From: Nitrospirota bacterium
GTDB taxonomy: Bacteria; Nitrospirota; Thermodesulfovibrionia; Thermodesulfovibrionales; SM23-35
Length of the DNA stretch: 60,826 nucleotides
Assembly: GCA_013388435.1 (NCBI GenBank)
Contig: JACAFE010000021.1
Location: 1 to 60,826, forward strand
Reading direction: 5' to 3'
Below the pieces are notes generated by a model. It was not told the DNA's origin. It saw nothing but the letters and a program-made list of their open reading frames with translations, and ran no database searches. Below, piece by piece: positions 47,942 through 56,524 of the stretch. A program made the translations under genes and the position numbers. Position 1 is the first letter of the stretch, and each line of letters starts with the position of its first letter.

Positions 47942-48292
47942 TTAAGAAAATTCTTTTTCATAGACAATTTCATTTTTGATTTTTGAGAGCACTTCTTCAA
48001 AAACAGGAAGAACAAGCTTCCTGAATCTGCCGGCGACAAGAAGATACATAATATCATCGCCTATAGTAAGATTGCCTTCATTTATCCATGCTTTTATTGC
48101 AACAATTCCATCTTTTCGAGAATATTCCTCGATAAGTTTTTGCAGCTTATTTCGGTCATAAGTTAAATGCATTCCTTTAACCTGTTTGCCTTCTTTAGAT
48201 GTAGCCCTTACCATTCCGTTGTGAATAAGAATCATGCCTAATTCATTGAAATCTGCACTCTTTTTAACTTCAGATATCCATTGTTCAACCAT
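47942..48292 (-). CDS. MoaE-like protein (molybdopterin synthase large-subunit family)
   Basis: A 116-residue protein. The pattern GMVRATSKEGKQVKGMHLTYDRNKLQKLIEEY followed by ...INEGNLTIGDDIMYLLVAGRFRKLVLPVFEEVLSKIKNEIVYEKEFS (positions about 68-116) fits MoaE, including the two lysines near the C terminus (SKIKN and EKE). It is shorter than usual MoaE (about 140-150) and the conserved His-Arg pair reads RFR. No moaD is adjacent. It could be a divergent subunit or a paralogue with another job. Confidence 0.5.
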   Translation of the reverse strand: MVEQWISEVKKSADFNELGMILIHNGMVRATSKEGKQVKGMHLTYDRNKLQKLIEEYSRKDGIVAIKAWINEGNLTIGDDIMYLLVAGRFRKLVLPVFEEVLSKIKNEIVYEKEFS

Positions 48293-48321
48293 AATACCTC
48301 CTCACCTTATTAATCTTATTT

Positions 48322-48351
48322 TCAAAACTTAACCATAGAGAATACAGAGAA
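48322..48351 (-). mobile_element. MITE-like element, family A, partial copy 2
   Basis: About 30 bases (TCAAAACTTAACCATAGAGA... reverse of 7768-7796 sequence) are essentially identical to the right half of the copy at 7706, in opposite orientation. The rest of the element is absent. Confidence 0.6.
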
Positions 48352-48463
48352 ACATATTGATATTTATACTATTTTATCAGAAAATAATATTAAATGGTTT
48401 TTGCGCATTTATTCATTATTTTGGCTGACTCAGATAATAAGGAAGACTTTAAAAATTAAACAT

Positions 48464-49882
48464 ATGCCAATATTAGACAAACATGCGGGTATTTATACTG
48501 ATCATTACGAGCTTACAATGGCTCAGGGTTATTTATTGAATAACAAAAAAGACATTACTGCATGTTTTGATTATTTTTTCAGGAAAAATCCATTCAAAGG
48601 CGGATATGTAGTTTTCGCAGGGTTATATGATCTTCTTGAAATTCTTGAGAATATGCAATTTGATAATGAAGACCTCGATTATTTGAAATCAATTGGCTTT
48701 GCTTCGGAGTTTATCGATTATCTGAGAGAGTTCCGATTCACGGCTGACATATATTCCCCGCAAGAAGGAGAAATAGTATTCCCCTATGAACCCATTGTCA
48801 GGGTCGAAGGAAATATTATAGAGACCCAGATTATCGAGACATTGCTGCTGAATATACTTAATTTTGAGTCACTTATTGCCACTAAATCTTCTCGTATTAG
48901 ATATGCCGCCGGGGAAAAGCTTATAATTGATTTTGGCCTTAGACGAGCGCAGGGACTTGGTGGAATTCATGCAAGCAGAGCAGCTGTAATAGGAGGTGCA
49001 GACAGCACTTCAAATGTTTACAGCGCATTTATGTTTGGTTTAACATCAGCAGGGACCCAGGCTCATTCATGGGTTCAATCCTATGATGACGAGATTACTG
49101 CTTTCAGAGATTTTGCAAGAGCATTTCCACGTAAATGTGTTTTTCTTGTTGATACTTATGATACTCTTGAATCAGGCATACCAAATGCTATCAAAGTTGC
49201 TAAAGAAATGGAGGCTTCGGGTCAGAAATTATTTGGAGTTCGTCTTGATAGCGGGGATCTCGCGTATTTAAGCAAAAAAGCCAGAAAGATGCTTGATGAT
49301 GCAGGATTGAATTATGTCAGGATAATGACCTCTAACCAGCTCGATGAATATGTCATCAGAAGCCTTCTCGAACAAGGTGCGCCTATTGATGCATTTGGTG
49401 TCGGAACAAAGCTTGCTACAGGTCAGGAAGATGCTGCTCTTGACGGTGTATATAAGCTTTGCATGAGCGATAAGAAACCAAGGTTAAAAATATCAGAGAA
49501 TCCCGAAAAGATAATTCTTCCAGGCATAAAGAATTTATGGAGATATATTGATAATGATGGAAATTTCTATGCCGATTGTATTTCACTTGCCGATGAAGAA
49601 GATATAGATATGATTTATCATCCGTTTTATCCTGATAAAAATTGTTCGGTAAAATTATACAGTAAGGAAATTATCCATCGTAAAGTAATGGAAAAAGGAA
49701 AGATAATAATCGACAGGAAAAAACCTACAGAGATAGCTGAATATGTCCGCTCAAGATTGAAGCAGTTGCCAGACGAGCATAAACGATTTGAGAATCCACA
49801 TATATATAAAGTGGGGATAAGTAAAAAATTGATGGATTTACGTTCTGAAATTATTGAAAATATACGTGCTAAATATAGGTAA
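48464..49882 (+). CDS. pncB: Nicotinate phosphoribosyltransferase
   Basis: About 472 residues from ATG 48464 (MPILDKHAGIYTDHYELTMAQGY, the family start). An in-frame TTG at 48401 would add 21 unrelated residues and is not favoured. Motifs: FDYFFRKNPFKGGYVVFAG, IDFGLRRAQGLGG with the phosphoribosyl-site residues, FLVDTYDTLESG, GVRLDSGDLAYLS and FGVGTKLATGQED. It makes nicotinate mononucleotide from nicotinate for NAD salvage. The following nicotinamidase makes its substrate. Confidence 0.93.
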   Translation: MPILDKHAGIYTDHYELTMAQGYLLNNKKDITACFDYFFRKNPFKGGYVVFAGLYDLLEILENMQFDNEDLDYLKSIGFASEFIDYLREFRFTADIYSPQEGEIVFPYEPIVRVEGNIIETQIIETLLLNILNFESLIATKSSRIRYAAGEKLIIDFGLRRAQGLGGIHASRAAVIGGADSTSNVYSAFMFGLTSAGTQAHSWVQSYDDEITAFRDFARAFPRKCVFLVDTYDTLESGIPNAIKVAKEMEASGQKLFGVRLDSGDLAYLSKKARKMLDDAGLNYVRIMTSNQLDEYVIRSLLEQGAPIDAFGVGTKLATGQEDAALDGVYKLCMSDKKPRLKISENPEKIILPGIKNLWRYIDNDGNFYADCISLADEEDIDMIYHPFYPDKNCSVKLYSKEIIHRKVMEKGKIIIDRKKPTEIAEYVRSRLKQLPDEHKRFENPHIYKVGISKKLMDLRSEIIENIRAKYR

Positions 49883-49972
49883 TGTCAAAAGTTTCATAAA
49901 AAAAGAGGATATAAACCCACAGATGACATAGAGTTTTACTCTGTCCCACCTGTGGTTAAGTTTTGACAATGT
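49881..49972 (+). mobile_element. MITE-like element, family A, copy 3
   Basis: About 92 bp aligned with 7706-7800 over its length: AATGTCAAAAGTTTCAT at the left, central ACAGATG..GAGTTTTACTCTGT, and GTGGTTAAGTTTTGACAATG at the right. It overlaps the pncB stop by two bases and sits between pncB and pncA. Confidence 0.65.
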
Positions 49973-50000
49973 ATAAATATAAGAAAGGAGGCAATTAATT

Positions 50001-50546
50001 ATGAAAGCCCTGTTAATAGTAGATGTGCAGAATGATTTCTGCCCGGGTGGGGCTTTGCCTGCTCCTCACGGAGACAGGGTTGTTCCTGTTATAAATACTT
50101 TAATGGATAAGTTTCCTTTAATTGTTGCTTCAAAAGACTGGCATCCTGAAAAAACTGTACATTTTGAAAAATGGCCGAGGCATTGTGTTCAAGGCACAAA
50201 AGGGGCTGAACTGCATCCTGACCTTAAAAAAGAAAAAATCAGCCAGATTGTTCTTAAGGGAACATTAGATCAGGAAGAAGGTTATTCTGTATTTGAAGGT
50301 ATTGATATTGATCTTGAAAAATTCCTGAAAGACAATGGAGTGAATGAACTTTATATAACCGGCCTTGTAACAGAATATTGTGTTAAAGAAACAGCAATAG
50401 ACGCGGCAAAAAGGGGATTCACTACATTCGTAATAAAAGAAGCGGTAGAAGGTGTTGAATTGAATGCAGGAGATGTGGAAAAGGCTTTTAAAGAAATGGA
50501 AAAAGCAGGTGTAAGGGTTATATCTTCATCAGATATAAACGGATGA
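50001..50546 (+). CDS. pncA: Nicotinamidase
   Basis: A 181-residue isochorismatase-fold amidase converting nicotinamide to nicotinate. Catalytic triad visible: Asp8 in IVDVQNDFCPGG, Lys in VLKGTLDQEEG and Cys in TEYCVKETAIDA. Metal site SKDWHPEKTVHF gives Asp and two His, and WPRHCVQGTKGAELHP is conserved. AAAGGAGG lies at good distance. With pncB it forms a two-gene NAD salvage unit. Ends two bases from the convergent thiD. Confidence 0.93.
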   Translation: MKALLIVDVQNDFCPGGALPAPHGDRVVPVINTLMDKFPLIVASKDWHPEKTVHFEKWPRHCVQGTKGAELHPDLKKEKISQIVLKGTLDQEEGYSVFEGIDIDLEKFLKDNGVNELYITGLVTEYCVKETAIDAAKRGFTTFVIKEAVEGVELNAGDVEKAFKEMEKAGVRVISSSDING

Positions 50547-50548
50547 CT

Positions 50549-51313
50549 TTATAATTTTAACAAACTCATACCTTTCCCTATGTTGAAGGATTGTTTAATG
50601 GCTTCTTTTATAAATTCTTTTGCCTTTTTAACTGCTTTAAGCGGGGCATAGTCGAGGGCAAGAAGTGCGGTAAGAGCTGCAGAAAAGGCGCATCCTGTTC
50701 CATGATATTCACCTTTTAATTTTTCCGATTCTATTTTATGGAATTCACCATCATAATAAAGGTCGAGCGCAATATCATTCAAATGACCGCCTGTTATCAC
50801 TACGATTTCCGGACCCATATTTTTTAGAGCTTTTGCAGCCTGTTCCATATTCGACGTGTCTTCTATTATCATTCCTGTTAAGATTGATGCCTCGTAAATA
50901 TTCGGTGTAATAATTTTTGACAGAGGAAATAATTTATCTTTTATTTCATCCAAGGTGCCTTCTTCCATAAGGCTTTTGCCAGATGATGACACTGAAACCG
51001 GATCAATAACCAGATTCTTCAAGGAATATTCTTTAATTGATCTTAAAATTATATTAACCATCCATTTATTGTAAATCATTCCTGTTTTGAGAGCGTCTGG
51101 CTTAATATCGGATAAAATTACATTTAACTGTTTTTGAAAGGATTCCTGTTCAGCAGGGAAAACAGAATCAACACCCTTAGTGTTCTGGGCTGTGATGGAT
51201 GTAACAACTGAAAGTCCATGCACATTGAAATATCTGAAAACCTTAAGGTCAGCCTGAAGTCCTGCACCACCAGTTGGGTCAGACCCGGCAATGGTAAGCG
51301 CTGTTTTAATCAT
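50549..51313 (-). CDS. thiD: Hydroxymethylpyrimidine/phosphomethylpyrimidine kinase
   Basis: A 254-residue ribokinase-fold enzyme that phosphorylates HMP twice for thiamine synthesis. ALTIAGSDPTGGAGLQADLK is the N-terminal signature; DPVSVSSSGKSLM and YHGTGCAFSAALTALLA (anion hole, catalytic Cys/Asp region) follow. ATG 51313 is chosen because it overlaps the thiC stop as ATGA; an upstream in-frame ATG at 51388 lies within thiC. It is the last gene of the thi operon. Confidence 0.93.
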   Translation of the reverse strand: MIKTALTIAGSDPTGGAGLQADLKVFRYFNVHGLSVVTSITAQNTKGVDSVFPAEQESFQKQLNVILSDIKPDALKTGMIYNKWMVNIILRSIKEYSLKNLVIDPVSVSSSGKSLMEEGTLDEIKDKLFPLSKIITPNIYEASILTGMIIEDTSNMEQAAKALKNMGPEIVVITGGHLNDIALDLYYDGEFHKIESEKLKGEYHGTGCAFSAALTALLALDYAPLKAVKKAKEFIKEAIKQSFNIGKGMSLLKL

Positions 51314-52608
51314 GGCTTCTCGAAGCTCTTCTTTCTTAATGCCCTTTCCACAGTTTTTATCGCGCAAAACTCTCCACACATGCTGCATACATCCTGTTCT
51401 GAAGGAGGAGTTTCAGCTCGCAATTTTTTAATTTTTTCGGGATTAAAACTTAATGCAATCTGTCCATTCCAGTCAAGATTTTTCCTGCACCTTGCCATTT
51501 TTCTGTCAAGTTCAATCGCTCCTGGAATTCCTTTTGCTATATCCGCAGCATGAGCGGCAATTTTAGATGCTATAACCCCTTCTTTAACATCTTCTATATC
51601 AGGCAAACGTATATGTTCTGCCGGTGTTACATAACATAGGAAATCAGCCCCAGCTGCTCCTGCAATTGCACCTCCAATGGCAGCAGCAATATGGTCATAC
51701 CCCATGGCAATATCTGTAACCAATGGCCCGAGAACATAAAATGGAGCACCTTTACAGATTTCTTTTTGAAGTTTTATATTAAGCTCGACTTGATTCAAAG
51801 GCACATGCCCCGGACCTTCAATAATCGCTTGCACCCCTGCTTCTAATGCCCTGTCTCTTAATTCTCCAATAGTAAGCAATTCCTCTATCTGGCTCCTGTC
51901 TGTTGCATCTTCAAGGCAGCCCGGACGCAATCCATCGCCGAGACTTAAAGTTACATCATATTTTTTAACTATCTCAAGAAGCCTGTCAAAGTATTCATAA
52001 AGTGGATTTTCTTTTTCATTGTATATCATCCATTCAAGAAGAAATGACCCGCCACGACTTACAATATCGAGTACCCTGCCTTCTTCTTTTAATCTTTCGA
52101 TTGCTTTTAATGTTACCCCGCAATGTACTGTTATAAAATCAACACCTTCCTCACAGTGCTCTTTTATAACCTGAAATAAAGTGTCGGTTGTCATTTTCGC
52201 AATAGTGCCATGAGATTCAACAGCGCGCACAACAGCCTCGTAAATTGGCACTGTGCCCACTGCAACAGGTGATTTGTCCAGTAGAATCTTTCTCATATCT
52301 TTTATGCGTCCACCTGTTGAAAGATCCATTACTGCATCAGCTCCATATCGAACAAGAACATCGAGTTTCTCGATTTCTTCTTCAAAGGATATTTTATCCC
52401 TGGATGTTCCTATGTTGGCATTTATCTTTGTCCTCATGCCTCTACCTATGCCGAGTGGTTTTATATCATGAATTTCATTTCTTGTGATAACCGAAACCCC
52501 CGAAGAAATATCAGTGGCGAGTTGTTCTGGGGAGATATTCTCAGTTAATGCAACCTGTTTAATTTCATCCGTAATAATGCCTTGTTTTACAAGTTCGATT
52601 CTTGTCAT
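51310..52608 (-). CDS. thiC: Phosphomethylpyrimidine synthase ThiC
   Basis: A 432-residue radical SAM enzyme that rearranges aminoimidazole ribotide to HMP phosphate. The core has NANIGTS, GADAVMDLSTGG, HCGVTLKAIERL, SRGGSF, SLGDGLRPG and EGPGHVPL. The C-terminal cluster motif is CSMCGEFCAIK (Cys408, 411, 415). This is the short form without the N-terminal extension of E. coli ThiC (631 residues), common in anaerobes and archaea. It overlaps thiE by four bases and thiD by four. Confidence 0.95.
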   Translation of the reverse strand: MTRIELVKQGIITDEIKQVALTENISPEQLATDISSGVSVITRNEIHDIKPLGIGRGMRTKINANIGTSRDKISFEEEIEKLDVLVRYGADAVMDLSTGGRIKDMRKILLDKSPVAVGTVPIYEAVVRAVESHGTIAKMTTDTLFQVIKEHCEEGVDFITVHCGVTLKAIERLKEEGRVLDIVSRGGSFLLEWMIYNEKENPLYEYFDRLLEIVKKYDVTLSLGDGLRPGCLEDATDRSQIEELLTIGELRDRALEAGVQAIIEGPGHVPLNQVELNIKLQKEICKGAPFYVLGPLVTDIAMGYDHIAAAIGGAIAGAAGADFLCYVTPAEHIRLPDIEDVKEGVIASKIAAHAADIAKGIPGAIELDRKMARCRKNLDWNGQIALSFNPEKIKKLRAETPPSEQDVCSMCGEFCAIKTVERALRKKSFEKP

Positions 52609-53234
52609 TTTAATAACCTCAAAATTTCTTCTGATATTTGTCTCTTGTCTTCAGCAGCAAGTATCGCAGATATTAAAGCAATGCCATCTGCACCTGCACT
52701 TCTTACTTTTTGCACGTTTTCAGGCTTTATCCCGCCAATTGCAAATAAAGGTATAGATACGCTTTTTTTTGCATTTTTTATAGCTTCAATCCCGATAGGT
52801 TCTCCATATTGCATCTTTGATGGTGTTTTAAAAACAGGACCAAGTGTTATAAAATCAACGCCTTCTTCCTGCGCTTTCAATGCCTCTTCAATGTTGTGTG
52901 TTGATTGTCCTATAATAAACTTATCTCCAGAAATTTTTCTTACAGCGTACGCCGGCATACTATTCTGAGTTAAATGAACTCCATCAGCATTAACAGCCAT
53001 AGCAACGTCAACCCTGTCATTTATGAAAAGTTTTGCATTAAATTCATCAGTTAGCTCGCGCATCCAGTAAGCCATATCAAGAATTTCTCTTATAGGCAAA
53101 TCCTTTTCACGCAATTGTACGGCCTTAATTCCGGCTTCGAGCGCTGTTTCTATAGCGACATACATTGAGCAGCCGGCCTTAAAGAGTTTTCTGTCAGTTA
53201 TAAGATAAAGATTAAAATCAATTTTTTCAGACAC
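52605..53234 (-). CDS. thiE: Thiamine-phosphate synthase
   Basis: About 209 residues. It joins HMP pyrophosphate and thiazole phosphate. Motifs: LYLITDRK, IKAVQLREKDLP, LFINDRVDVAMAVNADGVHL, IGQSTHNIEEA, DFITLGPVFKTPSK and ALISAI. The start is GTG 53234 or TTG 53237, 7-10 bases after AAGGCGG; a longer frame to 53345 would lie inside thiG. The stop overlaps thiC ATG by four bases. Confidence 0.9.
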   Translation of the reverse strand: MSEKIDFNLYLITDRKLFKAGCSMYVAIETALEAGIKAVQLREKDLPIREILDMAYWMRELTDEFNAKLFINDRVDVAMAVNADGVHLTQNSMPAYAVRKISGDKFIIGQSTHNIEEALKAQEEGVDFITLGPVFKTPSKMQYGEPIGIEAIKNAKKSVSIPLFAIGGIKPENVQKVRSAGADGIALISAILAAEDKRQISEEILRLLK

Positions 53235-53247
53235 CAAAAATACCGCC

Positions 53248-54021
53248 TTACAAAAGCATGCCCTCAAGCGGGCTGCTTGCTGTTGCATACAATTTCTTGG
53301 GAATTCTTCCAGCCTTAAAAGCAAGTCTTCCGGCAATAACAGCATGTTTCATGGCTTCTGCCATAGAAATAGGGTCTTTTGCTCCTGCGATGCCAGTATT
53401 TATAAGCACAGCGTCACAGCCGAGTTCCATTGCAATTGTTGCATCTGATGCGGTTCCGACCCCTGCATCTACAATTACAGGAACTTTGACAGTTTCGAGA
53501 ATGATTTTAATATTGTATGGATTTCTCAACCCAAGCCCTGAACCTATCGGAGCACCCAGAGGCATAACAGCAGCAGCTCCTGCATCTTCAAGCCTTTTTG
53601 CCATTATCGGGTCGTCATTTGTATATGGCAGAACAATAAAACCTTCCTTTACAAGAACCTCTGTTGCTTTTAATAATCCCCATGTATCAGGAAACAGAGT
53701 TTTTTCATCGCCTATAACTTCAAGCTTTATTAAATCAGATATGCCTGATTCTCTTGCAAGCCTGGCATATCTCAATGCATCTTCTACAGTATAACAACCA
53801 GCAGTATTCGGTAGTATTTTGTATTTTTCAGGATCTATATAATCAAGCAGATTTTCTGATTTCCTGTCAGTAATATTTACTCTTCTTACTGCAACAGTAA
53901 CAACATCTGTTCCTGAAGCTTCAACAGCTTTTCTTGTTTCTTCAAAGTCTTTATATTTGCCGGTGCCTACCCAGAGCCTTGATTTAAACTCAATGCCTTT
54001 AATAATTAACCTGTCATTCAT
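53248..54021 (-). CDS. thiG: Thiazole synthase
   Basis: A 257-residue TIM-barrel enzyme. [22 protein letters not shown], the lysine/Asp region [57 protein letters not shown] and [17 protein letters not shown] are family signatures. It builds the thiazole from deoxyxylulose phosphate, ThiS thiocarboxylate and an iminoglycine supply. No thiH or thiO (the iminoglycine source) or thiF (the ThiS adenylylase) lies in this operon, so these must be encoded elsewhere. Confidence 0.95.
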   Translation of the reverse strand: MNDRLIIKGIEFKSRLWVGTGKYKDFEETRKAVEASGTDVVTVAVRRVNITDRKSENLLDYIDPEKYKILPNTAGCYTVEDALRYARLARESGISDLIKLEVIGDEKTLFPDTWGLLKATEVLVKEGFIVLPYTNDDPIMAKRLEDAGAAAVMPLGAPIGSGLGLRNPYNIKIILETVKVPVIVDAGVGTASDATIAMELGCDAVLINTGIAGAKDPISMAEAMKHAVIAGRLAFKAGRIPKKLYATASSPLEGMLL

Positions 54022-54060
54022 ATTTTCTATCTCCTTTTCAGAATTTATACCTTGTGGATT

Positions 54061-54261
54061 TTATCCACCTCCGACAAAATTTACTATCTCAATTCTATCG
54101 CCATCTTTAAGTTTATAATTAGAATAATCAGATTTTTTGATTATATTTAAATTTACTTCCACCGCCACTTTTACAGAAGAAATACCGAGTTCATCTAAAA
54201 GACCCTGTATGGTGTCTGCTTTCATTGTTTCATAAGTTTCGCCATTTACTATTAGTCTCAT
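54061..54261 (-). CDS. thiS: Sulfur-carrier protein ThiS
   Basis: A 66-residue beta-grasp protein ending in IVNFVGGG; the C-terminal Gly-Gly is the thiocarboxylate site. LIVNGETYET and VKVAVEVNLNIIKKSDYSNYKLKDGDRIEI are typical. It is the first gene after the riboswitch, only a few bases beyond the terminator's T run. Confidence 0.93.
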   Translation of the reverse strand: MRLIVNGETYETMKADTIQGLLDELGISSVKVAVEVNLNIIKKSDYSNYKLKDGDRIEIVNFVGGG

Positions 54262-54323
54262 AAAAACAAAAACCGTATCCCTTCACCAGTTTATTATTTG
54301 CTCGGCGAAGGAAAATACGGTTG
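54262..54323 (-). terminator. Expression platform of the TPP riboswitch
   Basis: On the minus strand AACCGTATTTTCCTTCGCC pairs with GGTGAAGGGATACGGTT across a roughly 25-base loop, followed by TTTTTGTTTTT immediately before thiS. A classical intrinsic terminator, so TPP binding should stop transcription. Confidence 0.8.
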
Positions 54324-54329
54324 ATCATC

Positions 54330-54418
54330 CCATTCCCTACGCCGGCATTATCCGTATCAGGTTCAAGGGGTCACTCCGTAACATTCAGGAGAATCTCAGG
54401 CTTTTCCGCCACCCCCTG
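54330..54418 (-). promoter_or_regulatory. TPP (THI-box) riboswitch
   Basis: On the minus strand GGGGTGGCGGAAAAGCCTGA opens the aptamer with the conserved CUGAGA after it; the second helix arm reads ACCCCTTGAACCTGAT, then GGATAATGCCGGCGTAGGGA closes it. All hallmark stretches of the TPP aptamer are present in order. It controls thiS-thiG-thiE-thiC-thiD. Confidence 0.95.
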
Positions 54419-54428
54419 GGTTAATTTC

Positions 54429-54458
54429 AGTATAGATAAGTTATAAATATATTGTCAA
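54429..54458 (-). promoter_or_regulatory. Promoter of the thi operon
   Basis: TTGACA (54458-54453), 18-base spacer, TATACT (54434-54429) on the minus strand, with the riboswitch beginning about ten bases downstream. Confidence 0.7.
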
Positions 54459-54640
54459 CAAAGTGTAATTGTTCACGATATATGAAACAGACTTAGGGTT
54501 GTTTTTTTATCTCAAAACCCTTCCATCGGCTAAACGGTTACAGTTTCAATGCCCGCATCGTTTAGCAGCTATATTGTTTGTCTATATCAAGTTACCGTTT
54601 AACGTTACAGATACGGTCTTTGTTACTACTTAATACTTTT
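54459..54640. other. Noncoding stretch with CTAAACG dyads
   Basis: GCTAAACG (54529-54536) and CGTTTAGC (54559-54566) form an 8-bp inverted pair. TAAACGGTTAC (54531-54541) and GTTACCGTTTA (54591-54601) form a second, longer pair with one mismatch. No gene seen. Confidence 0.45.
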
Positions 54641-54753
54641 CGTTTGAGTGTTTATGAGCGAAGCTCTTACCTCAGCCTTCAGCCTTGTTGTTTACGCTTT
54701 ACGCCGTTCGTTTTTAACTGACCGCAACAAACGCTATGAACGCAATAAACAGT

Positions 54754-54854
54754 TTGATAAATTCCAGTCGCCAGAGCGACTAACTTCCAGTGCCGTTTTT
54801 CGGCACTCAATTCCAGACACGCAAAAGCGGGTCTCACTTCCAATGCGAAGCATT
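54754..54854 (-). repeat. Four-hairpin block, copy 2
   Basis: Same four hairpins as at 42129 in reverse. The second palindrome is damaged (GACACGCAAAAGCGGGTC), with one substitution and one extra A. Confidence 0.85.
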
Positions 54855-54931
54855 AAATTTAATAAACGCAACAAACGCTATAACTCAATAAACGCTATAA
54901 CGCAATAAACGCTATAAACGCAATAAACAGT

Positions 54932-55031
54932 TTGATAAATTCCAGTCGCTAGAGCGACTAACTTCCAGTGCCGTTTTTCGGCACTCAATTCCAGACCCGC
55001 AAAGCGGGTCTCACTTCCAATGCGAAGCATT
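54932..55031 (-). repeat. Four-hairpin block, copy 3
   Basis: All four palindromes intact. Differs from the other copies by a loop base in hairpin 4 (GTCGCTAGAGCGAC). Confidence 0.85.
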
Positions 55032-55145
55032 AAATTTGATAAACTCAATAAACGCTATAACGCAATAAACGCTATAACGCTATTAACGCTATTAACGCTA
55101 TAAACGCAATAAACGCTATAACGCAATGAACGCTTTCGCTCTTTT

Positions 55146-56444
55146 TTAAGGGGTTATGGGGTTGTTTGCCATAAATATTTCATAGCCTGGCAGTATTAGT
55201 ATATTAATTCCATCCTCTTTAATCGTATCTTTGTAGTCATAAGTGATTATATAACCCTGCTTTAAATTGAAATATTTACAGGCCTCTTTTAATCCTGCTA
55301 TTTCTCTTTTTAAGGTCAGTGAATCCCTTACATCAAAACATACCTGAATAGCAATTTTATTATCTACAAGGAAGTCGCATTCTTTTTTCTCTTTAAAACA
55401 GATAATATTTTTTGTCCATGAAAAAATTTCTTTAAAAATCAAGTTTTCAAGAAGCACACCGTAGTCTTTTTTTTCAAAAAGTTTAATACTGTTTAAAAGA
55501 CCTGTATCTATTAAATATATCTTCTTCTCTCCAAATTCTGTCTTTATCACGGATTTGTAATGCTTTTTTAAGAGCTTTACCATATAGGAAGCTTCAGCAA
55601 AATCAAGATATTTATAAAGCGTGTCTTTGCCTGCTTTTATGCCCTGTGATTTAAGCTCATTATAAACTTTATGAACTGAAAAAAACTTGCCCACATTCTC
55701 AGCAAGTCTTTTTAAAAAATATTTTAAAAGTATTGTATCCTTAATTTGATACCTTTCTGCCATATCCTTATATAGCATAACCTCAAAATATTCCTGTAAA
55801 GTTCTTATTTTTAAAACCTCTTCAAGAAACGCTACCTCAGGAAATCCACCATAAATCATATATTCATTAAAAAGCTGAATAAGTTTTGCCCTTTTTTCGG
55901 AACTGTAAAGATCCCTGTCTTCATCAAAATCAAAAGCCTTAAATCTTATAAACTCCCTAAAATTCAAAGGAAAAACTTCATATTTTATTGTTCTACCACG
56001 CATCGAACTCGCTATTTCCTCACCAAATAATTTTGAATTTGAACCAGTAATAAATATATTTTTTGTGACTGTGTCGTAAACTCTTCTAATAAATCTTTCC
56101 CATCCATCTATGTTTTGAACTTCATCAAAGAAAAAATAACATTCATTTAAATGAATATCTGGATAAAGTTCTCTATAGGATTGGAGGATTAAATCAAGCG
56201 TTTTTAGTGTTAAATCCAGTCTTTCATCCTCTAAGTTAATATAAAGAATTTTTTCAATAGGTGTCCCTTTTTTAATAAGCTCAAGTATATATTGAAATAA
56301 GAGATAAGTTTTTCCAGCTCTTCTGGGTCCTGTAACTGTTACGACCTTATAGGTGTCTGACGGCAGGATGATTTCTCTTTTTAAGGGTTTTGGTATCTTT
56401 CCAGAATGAAATTCACGAATTATAGTTTTTAATACTTCTTTCAT
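55146..56444 (-). CDS. AAA_14/DUF4143 ATPase
   Basis: A 432-residue ATPase. Walker A is TGPRRAGKTYL near residue 38, Walker B is CYFFFDEVQNIDGW, then FITGSNSKLFGEEIASSMRGRTI and FPLNFREFIRF, the signatures of the AAA_14 family. The C-terminal DUF4143 part has a winged-helix stretch (FFSVHKVYNELKSQG), YLIDTGLLNSI and a nuclease-like LENLIFKEI...CDFLV...IQV core. Family function is unclear; members are mobile and often single. The last residues (ANNPITP) are encoded by the repeat island edge, and islands lie on both sides, so this gene may be a recent arrival or may have lost its natural 3' end. Confidence 0.88.
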   Translation of the reverse strand: MKEVLKTIIREFHSGKIPKPLKREIILPSDTYKVVTVTGPRRAGKTYLLFQYILELIKKGTPIEKILYINLEDERLDLTLKTLDLILQSYRELYPDIHLNECYFFFDEVQNIDGWERFIRRVYDTVTKNIFITGSNSKLFGEEIASSMRGRTIKYEVFPLNFREFIRFKAFDFDEDRDLYSSEKRAKLIQLFNEYMIYGGFPEVAFLEEVLKIRTLQEYFEVMLYKDMAERYQIKDTILLKYFLKRLAENVGKFFSVHKVYNELKSQGIKAGKDTLYKYLDFAEASYMVKLLKKHYKSVIKTEFGEKKIYLIDTGLLNSIKLFEKKDYGVLLENLIFKEIFSWTKNIICFKEKKECDFLVDNKIAIQVCFDVRDSLTLKREIAGLKEACKYFNLKQGYIITYDYKDTIKEDGINILILPGYEIFMANNPITP

Positions 56445-56452
56445 TAGAATAA

Positions 56453-56497
56453 GGAAACTTTATCATATATATTTCCTTATGTCAAGGAAATATATAT
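56453..56497 (-). promoter_or_regulatory. Promoter and palindromic operator of the ATPase gene
   Basis: A 13-bp inverted repeat TATATATTTCCTT / AAGGAAATATATA with loop ATGTC (about 56464-56494). On the minus strand TTGACA lies within it, and TAAAGT follows after 17 bases, about 12 bases before the ATG. A third TTTCCTT occurs just before the start codon. This suggests autoregulation and a very short leader. Confidence 0.45.
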
Positions 56498-56524
56498 GCA
56501 CAGGATTTTTGCATTTGGTATTTT

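Larger units (their letters stand above)
54650..55160. repeat. Composite repeat island I4
   Basis: Begins with 7-mers (GCGAAGCTCTTACC, CAGCCTTCAGCC). Two nearly identical units about 178 bases apart follow, each a reverse-orientation GCGTT array plus a four-hairpin block (54754-54854 and 54932-55031). A long GCGTT array runs 55041-55135, and a CGCTCTTTTTTAAGGGGTTA block forms the edge. That last block reaches into the 3' end of the following ATPase gene. No terminal TTAACC sequence was seen on the left edge. Confidence 0.75.

Noticed and set aside
53258-53794. 178-residue frame opposite thiG
   Set aside because: Antisense shadow; thiG signatures are on the minus strand.
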